Assembly (NCBI GenBank): GCA_013375335.1
Contig: JABXJZ010000013.1
Coordinates: 1-13,637, forward strand
DNA: 13,637 bases
Origin: Desulfobacterales bacterium
GTDB lineage: Bacteria > Desulfobacterota > DSM-4660 > Desulfatiglandales > B25-G16
Direction of reading: 5' to 3'
Shown: in pieces, positions 7,418 through 13,637 of the stretch
How positions within the stretch are numbered: position 1 is the stretch's first letter
Layout: each line of letters begins with the position of its first letter
Translations under genes and position numbers: made by a program
The notes under the pieces: model-generated
The model's database searches: none
The model's input: only the letters and a program-made list of their open reading frames with translations
What the model was told of the DNA's origin: nothing

Positions 7418-8602
7418 TTAATAATCCTCTACCTCAAAGATAGCGGCAGCTCCCATGCCAAAGCCGATGCACATGGTGACCAATCCCCACCGAAGCCTTC
7501 TCTCCCGCATTTCATGGACGAGCTTGGTTGTTAATTTCGCCCCCGTGCATCCCAAGGGATGACCTAACGCAATGGCACCCCCGTTCACGTTCGTGATCTC
7601 CTCATTGATCCCCAGCTTCCTGATACAATAAAGGGACTGTGCAGCGAATGCCTCGTTCAGCTCGATCAATTCTATTTGACTAACCGTCATGCCAGCCATC
7701 CGGAGCACCTTAGGGACCGCCACTGCCGGTCCCACACCCATATATTCCGGCTCACATCCCTCAACGGCATGAAACCGAAAGGTGGCCATGGGCTTCAGGC
7801 CCAATTCCTTGGCCTTCTCCTTGGACATGAGCACAACCCCCGCCGCTCCATCACTTGTCTGAGAAGAATTCCCTGCAGTCACCGTACCGTCCGGTTTGAA
7901 AGCCGGCTTGATATGGGCAATACTCTCCCTTGTCGTTCCCGGGCGCACACCCTCGTCGGTATCAAAAGTCAGCTCTTCGAACTCAAAATGCCCGTTAGGC
8001 AGCTGCCTTTGTCTTTTGACCTTCAGGGGGACAATTTGGCTCTTGAACCGACCAGCTTTAATCCCGGCCTCGGCCTTCTGTTGACTCCTGGCCCCGAATT
8101 CATCCTGTTCTTCACGGCTGATATTGTACTTTTCCGCCACATTTTCGGCAGTGAGTCCCATCCCGGTAAATGAGCCCGGCCTCACATCCACCAATGCCGG
8201 ATTGGGATACATCATGCTTCCCCCCATGGGGATCTGGCTCATACTCTCCACGCCGCCGGCAATCACCACATCTGAGAAACCGCACATGATCTTTTCAGCG
8301 CCAATACCAATAGCCTGGAGCCCGGAAGAGCAGAATCTGTTTACCGTCATGCCTGGGATGCGATCTGGCCAGCCCATTGACATCACCAGGACTCGACCCA
8401 GGTTGAGTCCCTGGGTGGCCTCAGGGAAGGCGCATCCAATAATCACATCATCGATGAGCATGGGGTCGAGGTCCCCTGCCCTTTTCAGCAAATCAGCCAG
8501 CACAGCACATCCCATCTGCTCCGGGCGAGTGTCCTTCAGTGTTCCTCGGGGCGCCTTTCCGACTGCTGTCCTACAGGCGGCAACAATCACGGCCTCTCTC
8601 AT
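7418..8602 (-). CDS. fadA: Acetyl-CoA acyltransferase (3-ketoacyl-CoA thiolase)
   Basis: Last step of the beta-oxidation spiral: thiolytic cleavage of 3-ketoacyl-CoA to acetyl-CoA and a shortened acyl-CoA. The 394-residue length is normal for a degradative thiolase. The nucleophilic Cys91 lies in NRFCSSGLQAI (88-98). NEAFAAQ is at 316-322, His348 lies in GGAIALGHPLGCTGAK (341-356) and the acid/base Cys378 lies in CIGFGMGAA (378-386). All four catalytic blocks are therefore intact. The ATG has GGGAGG about 8 nt upstream. It lies 62 bp after fadN and 11 bp before fadE, consistent with one transcript. The order matches B. subtilis yusL-yusK-yusJ (fadNAE). A biosynthetic acetoacetyl-CoA thiolase is less likely given these neighbours. 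Confidence 0.96.
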   Translation of the reverse strand: MREAVIVAACRTAVGKAPRGTLKDTRPEQMGCAVLADLLKRAGDLDPMLIDDVIIGCAFPEATQGLNLGRVLVMSMGWPDRIPGMTVNRFCSSGLQAIGIGAEKIMCGFSDVVIAGGVESMSQIPMGGSMMYPNPALVDVRPGSFTGMGLTAENVAEKYNISREEQDEFGARSQQKAEAGIKAGRFKSQIVPLKVKRQRQLPNGHFEFEELTFDTDEGVRPGTTRESIAHIKPAFKPDGTVTAGNSSQTSDGAAGVVLMSKEKAKELGLKPMATFRFHAVEGCEPEYMGVGPAVAVPKVLRMAGMTVSQIELIELNEAFAAQSLYCIRKLGINEEITNVNGGAIALGHPLGCTGAKLTTKLVHEMRERRLRWGLVTMCIGFGMGAAAIFEVEDY

Positions 8603-8637
8603 CCCATGTTCCTCCCTGCTGCTCTTTCTAGTGTTTG

Positions 8638-8658
8638 TTGAGTCTCGTGTGAACTCAA
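8638..8658 (-). other. Small inverted repeat in the fadN-fadA gap
   Basis: TTGAGT and ACTCAA form a 6-bp stem with a 9-nt loop within the 62-bp gap. No T-run follows on the minus strand, so it should not terminate. It could be an mRNA-processing or stability element that sets the fadA level, or chance. Confidence 0.25.
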
Positions 8659-8664
8659 TAGATC

Positions 8665-11097
8665 CTAGTTCCTCAGCGGTTTACCTGTGGTCAGCGTGTG
8701 CTGAATCCTCGCCTGGGTCTTTGGATGGCCACAGAGGCTCAAAAAGGCCTCCCTTTCCAGATCCAGGAGGTACTGCTCGCTTACCTTGGTATCAGCGACT
8801 ACATTCCCGCCGCACAGGACATATCCAACCTTCGTTGCCACAGTCACGTCATGATCGGTAGCGTAGCCTTGCTCGTGCAATGCCCAGAGGGCTAGCTTTA
8901 TCATGGCAAAGGTACTTTCGCCTGCAACGCGGATCTCCTCCAGAGCCCTAGGCGGTGTATAACCCTCCATGTTCATAGCCAGAACCGTCTTCCTGGCATC
9001 CTCTATCAGAAGATCGCGGTTAACGGTCATCTTATCCGTCGGCCTCAGGTAGCCAAGCTTCACTGCCTCCGGGCCGGATGTCGAGACCTTTGCCAGGGCA
9101 ATGGTCTCAAAGGCCCTCGCCACATAGGGCATTAGCTCGATCTGCTTCTGGTAAATCCCGCCTTTCTGAACCTCGAACAGATGTTCCGTATTGCGCAGGA
9201 GCAACTCCTTTGTCCCTCCACCAGCGGGGATCAAGCCGACCCCCACCTCCACCAAACCCATATAGGTCTCCGCTGCATAGCGGACCCGATCTGCAACCAG
9301 ACAGATTTCACAACCGCCTCCAAGGGCCATACCTGCGGGCGCTGCCACAACAGGCCTGCCCATGTACTTCAGCCTCATCAATGCGTCCTGAAATGTCTTG
9401 ACCATCCAATCCAGCTCGTCCCACTCCTCCTCCTGTGCCGTGAACAGGACGAGAGACAGATTAGCGCCCACGGAGAAATTATCAGCATGATTCGCAATCA
9501 CCAGGCCCTGGAAATCCCTGCTCACAGTGTCAGCCGATTTGATGACCATGTTAACAATGTCATCGCCTATGGCATTCATCTTGGTGTGAAATTCCAAACA
9601 CGCAACCCCATCACCGATGTCAATCAGGCTTGCACCTCTGTTGCCGGCCACCTCCTTTTCCCGATCCTTGAGAGAAGGCAAGAGGATAACCCCTGGCCTG
9701 ACCGGGGCCTCCTCGTACTCCCCGGAAGTAAGATCGTAGAAATAGAGCTTACCGGCTTCTCTCTTGTAGAAGGACTCCTTCCCGCTTTCGAGCATCTCCT
9801 GGACCCAGACCGGGATCTGGTATCCCGCCTCCCTCATTTTTCCTACGGATTTCACTACCCCAATGGCATCCCAGGTCTCAAATGGGCCCATCCTCCGGCC
9901 AAAACCCCACTTCATGGCGTTATCCACATTCACAATATCATCGGCAATCTCCGGAATGCGGTTGGCAGCGTAGATCAGGCCTTTTGTCAGGGTATGAAAG
10001 GTGAACTGCCCTGCAATGTCGTCAGCATAGTAGAGCGACTTGATCCTTCCAGAGGCCCCTGAAATGCCTTTGGCCGCCTCCAAAGAAGCCAGCCTTACCT
10101 CTTCCTGGGGGCTATACTCTAAGGTATTGTAATCCAGGGAAAGTATAACCCTATTGCCTTCACTGTCCTGTGTCTTCTTGTAAAAGCCCTGCTTGGTCTT
10201 TTCGCCGAGGAGATTCCTCTCAATCATCTGTTTAATAAGGTCCGGTGCCCTGAACATCTCCCGTTCTTCGTCACTAGGAGCTCCCTCATACACGTTTCCC
10301 GTTACATGAAGCAGGGTATCAAGCCCGACCAGATCGGCTGTCCTGAAGGAGGCACTCTTGGGATTGCCTATCACGGGTCCGGTGAGCTCGTCCACAGCCT
10401 CGATCGTCAATCCCAGGCCCATCATCGTCCTTAAGACACATAACATGCTATAGGCCCCAATCCTGTTGGCGACGAAATTTGGTGTATCCTTGGTATAGAC
10501 GATCCCTTTTCCAAGGCTCTTCTCACATGTTTCAGCCAAGATCTGAATAACTCCAGGGAGTGTGTCAGGCCCTGGCACAACCTCCAGGAGTTTCATATAT
10601 CTCGGGGGGTTGAAGAAATGGGTAATGGCGAAATGCCCTCGGAAGTATTTCGACCGACCTTCACACAGGGCCTTTGCCGATATACCGGAGGTATTGGAGG
10701 TAACAATCGTTCCCGGCCTTAAGACCCCTTCAATCTTCTCAAAGACGCTCTTCTTGATCTCCAGCCTCTCTACCACTGCCTCGATGATCCAGTCCGCGTC
10801 GCGTAACCATCCAAGATCGTCCTCCATGTTGCCAATGGCGATCAGCCTGGCGCTTTCCGGCACGTAAAAGGATGCCGGTTTTGACTTCAGCGCCCTGCTT
10901 AATCCCCCTTGTGCTAGTTTATTCCTGAATTCTCTGCTCTCCTTGGTAAGCCCCTTCTCCCTGTCGTCGTCTGTCAATTCAGGGGGAACGATATCAAGAA
11001 GAATTGTCTCGATGCCCACATTGGCCAATTGAGCGGCAATAGCCGCCCCCATTACTCCAGCTCCAATCATGGCACACTTCTTGATCGCCTTCCCCAC
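8665..11097 (-). CDS. fadN: 3-hydroxyacyl-CoA dehydrogenase / enoyl-CoA hydratase fusion (FadN type)
   Basis: Bifunctional enzyme for the two middle steps of beta-oxidation. Positions count from the GTG at 11097 (810 residues). The N-terminal NAD-binding fold shows IGAGVMGAAIA (11-21). The dehydrogenase His160 lies in THFFNPPRYM, with Glu172 completing the usual pair. Two C-terminal dehydrogenase domains follow (about 205-440). The hydratase domain comes last, with ADNFSVGANLSLV (538-550), GGGCE (593-597, catalytic Glu597) and LVEVGVGLIPAGGG (615-628, second Glu617). Dehydrogenase-before-hydratase order is that of B. subtilis FadN, the reverse of E. coli FadB. The frame extends to an ATG at 11133, but GGAGG at 11105-11109 sits 7 nt before the GTG and nothing suitable precedes the ATG, so the GTG is preferred. 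It heads the operon, behind a FadR-like operator. Confidence 0.95.
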   Translation of the reverse strand: MGKAIKKCAMIGAGVMGAAIAAQLANVGIETILLDIVPPELTDDDREKGLTKESREFRNKLAQGGLSRALKSKPASFYVPESARLIAIGNMEDDLGWLRDADWIIEAVVERLEIKKSVFEKIEGVLRPGTIVTSNTSGISAKALCEGRSKYFRGHFAITHFFNPPRYMKLLEVVPGPDTLPGVIQILAETCEKSLGKGIVYTKDTPNFVANRIGAYSMLCVLRTMMGLGLTIEAVDELTGPVIGNPKSASFRTADLVGLDTLLHVTGNVYEGAPSDEEREMFRAPDLIKQMIERNLLGEKTKQGFYKKTQDSEGNRVILSLDYNTLEYSPQEEVRLASLEAAKGISGASGRIKSLYYADDIAGQFTFHTLTKGLIYAANRIPEIADDIVNVDNAMKWGFGRRMGPFETWDAIGVVKSVGKMREAGYQIPVWVQEMLESGKESFYKREAGKLYFYDLTSGEYEEAPVRPGVILLPSLKDREKEVAGNRGASLIDIGDGVACLEFHTKMNAIGDDIVNMVIKSADTVSRDFQGLVIANHADNFSVGANLSLVLFTAQEEEWDELDWMVKTFQDALMRLKYMGRPVVAAPAGMALGGGCEICLVADRVRYAAETYMGLVEVGVGLIPAGGGTKELLLRNTEHLFEVQKGGIYQKQIELMPYVARAFETIALAKVSTSGPEAVKLGYLRPTDKMTVNRDLLIEDARKTVLAMNMEGYTPPRALEEIRVAGESTFAMIKLALWALHEQGYATDHDVTVATKVGYVLCGGNVVADTKVSEQYLLDLEREAFLSLCGHPKTQARIQHTLTTGKPLRN

Positions 11098-11189
11098 AGC
11101 TAAGCCTCCTTCATTCCCCACCCCATTCAGCATCTATGAGTACTCTTGCTATGCAATAAAGCTGGCTGATAAAGGAAAAAGGGGGACAC

Positions 11190-11211
11190 AATGAATGAAT
11201 CGTCATTCATT
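11190..11211. promoter_or_regulatory. FadR-like (TetR-family) operator
   Basis: A perfect 9-bp inverted repeat, AATGAATGA and TCATTCATT, surrounds a 4-nt centre ATCG. The B. subtilis FadR box, as I recall it, is WTGAATGAMTANTCATTCAW; this site matches every defined position except one central base. It lies about 6 bp downstream of the proposed -10 of fadN, so bound repressor would block transcription. In B. subtilis the same box controls fadNAE and is released by long-chain acyl-CoA. The regulator itself is not in this window. Confidence 0.8.
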
Positions 11212-11217
11212 TTTTAA

Positions 11218-11246
11218 AAACTACCACCCGCCAGAATTGAAGTCAA
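11218..11246 (-). promoter_or_regulatory. Candidate fadN promoter
   Basis: On the minus strand TTGACT (11241-11246) is followed after exactly 17 bp by TAGTTT (11218-11223). The -35 matches the consensus at five of six positions and the -10 is weak. Its placement directly before the operator supports it. The leader to the GTG start would be about 110 nt. Confidence 0.5.
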
Positions 11247-11434
11247 ACAAATTTTGGGAACCCCCCAGGCGAATAATCTCCTTCCGCCGGATCCCACACC
11301 TTCACGAAAAATCCCTCTATGTGATCCTCGGGATCTTCCTGTTCCTTAAATATTGCCTTGCAATTTAAAATAAGGGTTGATAAGGAATGTTCGTAACTGC
11401 AAGACCAAAAGGGGTAAGGATATGGATGGAAAAC
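11243..11434 (-). pseudogene. Possible gene remnant: 63-codon open frame without a start
   Basis: On the minus strand a frame is open from a TAG at 11435-11437 to a TGA at 11243-11245. It contains no ATG or TTG and a GTG only at codon 44, so it cannot make a normal protein. The translation reads like a real protein tail (EDPEDHIEGFFVKVWDPAEG followed by DYSPGGFPKFV). Its stop overlaps the fadN -35 box, and its upstream end overlaps the first codons of the divergent gene. I recognise no family. It may be the eroded 3' end of a lost gene or an accidental frame. Confidence 0.2.
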
Positions 11435-13637
11435 CTAAGGGAGTAGCGCCAAAACGGCTTCGGGGATCCTGTGACCCGGATTCGCTTGGCGTTCAATCTA
11501 CGAGGGATGTAGACACCAGGAAACAGCTGTTGGTGGCCCAGGATCAGGCGGTCAAGGGCATTAAATTCGGGCTCAAGATGCCAAGAAATGACTATAATCT
11601 CTATGTTGCCGGACCGGATAGGACCGGTCTGACCTTTATTGCCAAAACATACATTGAGAAAATCGCCAGGAAAGATCCACCGCCCTACGACTGGTGCTAT
11701 GTGTATAATTTTCAGGAACCAGAGACGGCGAAATTTCTCAAATTGAAAAGGGGTATGGGGCTCAGATTGAAAAAGGACATATCAGGGTTCATAGAAGAGG
11801 TTAAGACGGAGATACAGGATGTGTTTGAAAGCGAGGATTATAACAAGGAAAAGGAAGCTATATCCAAGGTATTCAATTCCAAGAGGAACGAATTGATCTC
11901 CCAGCTGGAGAAAAAGGTAAACAAGGAGGGATTTATACTCAATATTAGTCAGGTGGGAATGATGATTATGCCCTCAAAGGATGGCAAACCAATGGATGAG
12001 GATAGCATCGGTGCCCTGCCAGAGAAAGAAAGGAAAAGGCTCCAGAAGGTAAGCCAAGAATTGCAGAAAGATATGAAGGAAACAATGAGGGCCATTAGGA
12101 ACCTGGATAGGGGATTAAAAGAGAAGATTAAGGCGCTTGATAACAAGATAGCCCTCTACCGTGTCGGACACCTAATAGAAGAGCTTGAGACAAAGTATAG
12201 GGATCTGCCAGAGGTACTGGATTATCTGAAAGGCATGAAGGAGGATATTATCCTTAACATCGATACCTTCAAGCAAAAACAATCAATCCATCAGGCTCCA
12301 TTTTTTATACCCCAAATCGAACCCTCATTCACCCGCTATGAGGTCAATGTCTTGATCGACAACTCAAAATTAAAGGGGGCTCCAGTTGTAATCGAGACCA
12401 ACCCTACCTACCCTAACCTCTTTGGCAGAATTGAGAAACAGTCCCAGTTTGGTACCCTGTTTACAGATTTTACCATGATGAGACCTGGGACGCTCCATAG
12501 GGCGAATGGCGGCTATCTCATCATCAAGGCCATCGATTTGCTGCGAAGCCTGGGATCCTGGATTGCGCTTAAGAGGGCGATCAAGAATAAGGAGATTAGG
12601 ATCGAGGACTTGGCAGAAGAGATAGGGTTTATATCAACGAAGACCTTGAAACCTATTCCCATCCCTCTCGATATCAAGTTCGTATTGATAGGCGATCCTC
12701 ACTTATATCACCTCCTCTACTGTTTTGACGGCGATTTCAAGAAGATGTTCAAGGTCAAGGCCCAGCTGGACGATAGTATAAGAAAGACCAAAAAACGGAT
12801 TAAAAACTATCTTTCCTATATTGCCAAGGTTTGCGAAGAGGAACATCTACTGGACATTGAAAAAGGAGGTCTGGCCAGAATTGTAGAATATGCGTCTGAG
12901 CTCGTGGGCAATCAGCAAAAGATGTCACTAAAATTGCCGGAAATAAAAGACTTAGTGGTGGAGGCGAACTTCTGGGCCAAGCAACGGGGCAGAAAATGTA
13001 TTGAAGCAAGTGATATCAAGAGGGCCATTGACGAAAAGAGGCAGAGATCAAATCTTATGGAGATGAAAATCCAGGAGATGATCGAAGAAGAGACCCTCCA
13101 TATCCAGACAACAGGAGAAGTTATAGGCCAAGTAAATGGTTTGACTATCTACGACTTAGGCGACTATACGTTTGCCAAACCGATACGGATAACCGCAACT
13201 GCTACACCCGGCAAGGAAGGGGTAGTGGATATTGAGCGGGAGGCCAAAATGAGCGGGAATATCCACACTAAGGGCATCCTGATTATGGAAAGTTACCTCA
13301 AGAACAAATATGCACTGGACAAGCCCCTCGCTCTTTCGGCCAGCGTTACCTTTGAGCAAAGCTATGGAATGGTTGATGGAGACAGTGCCTCAGCTGCCGA
13401 GCTTTTTGCCATTCTATCCTGCCTGTCGAATAGACCTATACGCCAGGGGATTGCTGCTACCGGCTCTGTGAGCCAGTTAGGCGAATGTCAGCCTATTGGT
13501 GGCATTACCAGGAAGATAGAGGGTTTTTTCGATGTCTGCAAGGCCAGAGGACTGACCGGAGAGCAAGGGGTTATTATTCCAAAGAGAAATATAAACGATC
13601 TAATGCTTAGAGGCGATGTTATAGAGGCGGTCGAAGG
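11422..13637 (+). CDS. Lon-related AAA_32 / S16 peptidase, 3' end missing
   Basis: I translated 738 codons to the window edge, probably leaving some 50-80 residues outside. The product resembles the Lon-related putative ATP-dependent proteases (COG1067, AAA_32 plus Lon_C). The N-terminal block starts with LRGSCDPDSL (13-22). The P-loop region is YVAGPDRTGLTF (61-72). A long helical, coiled-coil-like segment spans about 120-280. The family block HRANGGYLIIKAIDLLRS is at 359-376, followed by VLIGDPHLYHLLY (421-433). The S16 domain (about 555 onward) has Ser655 in VDGDSASAAE and Lys698 in GGITRKIEGFF, the catalytic dyad. Odd point: the P-loop has Leu70 where the nucleotide-binding Lys normally stands, so ATP dependence is doubtful. 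The ATG is preceded by AAGGGG at 7 nt. It would degrade cytosolic proteins; substrates are unknown. It is transcribed divergently from fadN. Confidence 0.9.
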   Translation, partial: MDGKPKGVAPKRLRGSCDPDSLGVQSTRDVDTRKQLLVAQDQAVKGIKFGLKMPRNDYNLYVAGPDRTGLTFIAKTYIEKIARKDPPPYDWCYVYNFQEPETAKFLKLKRGMGLRLKKDISGFIEEVKTEIQDVFESEDYNKEKEAISKVFNSKRNELISQLEKKVNKEGFILNISQVGMMIMPSKDGKPMDEDSIGALPEKERKRLQKVSQELQKDMKETMRAIRNLDRGLKEKIKALDNKIALYRVGHLIEELETKYRDLPEVLDYLKGMKEDIILNIDTFKQKQSIHQAPFFIPQIEPSFTRYEVNVLIDNSKLKGAPVVIETNPTYPNLFGRIEKQSQFGTLFTDFTMMRPGTLHRANGGYLIIKAIDLLRSLGSWIALKRAIKNKEIRIEDLAEEIGFISTKTLKPIPIPLDIKFVLIGDPHLYHLLYCFDGDFKKMFKVKAQLDDSIRKTKKRIKNYLSYIAKVCEEEHLLDIEKGGLARIVEYASELVGNQQKMSLKLPEIKDLVVEANFWAKQRGRKCIEASDIKRAIDEKRQRSNLMEMKIQEMIEEETLHIQTTGEVIGQVNGLTIYDLGDYTFAKPIRITATATPGKEGVVDIEREAKMSGNIHTKGILIMESYLKNKYALDKPLALSASVTFEQSYGMVDGDSASAAELFAILSCLSNRPIRQGIAATGSVSQLGECQPIGGITRKIEGFFDVCKARGLTGEQGVIIPKRNINDLMLRGDVIEAVE

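Larger units (their letters stand above)
11098..11421. promoter_or_regulatory. Divergent control region between fadN and the Lon-related gene
   Basis: This 324-bp gap holds the fadN promoter and FadR-like operator, described separately. It also holds two copies of TTGC-N3-GCAA, at 11146-11156 and 11353-11363, the second extendable to 5-bp arms, and a short palindrome GATCC-TCG-GGATC at 11323-11335. Most of an open frame without a start codon lies at 11243-11421 on the minus strand. For the rightward gene, TAAAAT at 11366-11371 could be a -10, but no convincing -35 accompanies it. I see no CIRCE element and no good sigma-32 promoter. Confidence 0.6.

Noticed and set aside
9181..10062. 293-codon plus-strand open frame opposite fadN
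   Set aside because: It is antisense to the conserved dehydrogenase and hydratase domains of FadN, with no recognisable domain or ribosome-binding site.
11264..11345. Sigma-32 heat-shock promoter for the Lon-related gene
   Set aside because: A CCCTCTATGTG stretch weakly recalls the -10, but no CTTGAA-type -35 lies at the right distance.

Overview
The window looks like a chromosomal stretch from a mid-GC, fatty-acid-oxidising bacterium. The best guess is a deltaproteobacterial / Desulfobacterota-type organism. Three things point there: a FadN-FadA-FadE beta-oxidation cluster, an acidic protein with a helical tail of a kind I associate with that group, and a Lon-related S16 protease of the AAA_32 type. 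This placement is an inference, because no rRNA or tRNA gene lies in the window. There are no insertion sequences, CRISPR arrays or tRNA genes that I can support.

Layout, left to right. Positions 1-4471 carry three minus-strand translation genes, transcribed valS, then a DUF2419/Qng1-type queuosine-nucleotide glycosylase, then tgt, which runs off the left edge. Together qng1 and tgt suggest recycling of the queuine base: Qng1 frees queuine from queuosine 5'-phosphate and TGT exchanges it into tRNA position 34. Just upstream of valS (4517-4594) is a cluster of a 12-bp motif in direct and inverted copies. Positions 4616-5485 encode a 289-residue, extremely acidic, probably disordered protein with a short helical C-terminus. 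Its general architecture resembles polar scaffold proteins such as PopZ.

Positions 5607-11097 hold a compact minus-strand operon in the order fadN (3-hydroxyacyl-CoA dehydrogenase / enoyl-CoA hydratase fusion), fadA (thiolase), fadE (acyl-CoA dehydrogenase). This is the gene order and domain order of the Bacillus subtilis fadNAE operon, not of Escherichia coli fadBA. In front of it lies a 22-bp inverted repeat that matches the B. subtilis TetR-type FadR box at nearly every defined position. It sits just after a plausible promoter, so acyl-CoA-relieved repression is the likely control.

The divergent gene at 11422, cut by the right edge, is a Lon-related protease. It has an intact Ser-Lys dyad, but its P-loop lacks the usual lysine. 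The 324-bp region between it and fadN also holds a 63-codon open frame without a start codon, possibly a gene remnant.

No clearly new multi-gene system is visible. The points most worth following are the queuine-salvage pair, the FadR-like operator, the acidic scaffold-like protein, the valS-upstream repeat cluster and the degenerate P-loop of the protease.
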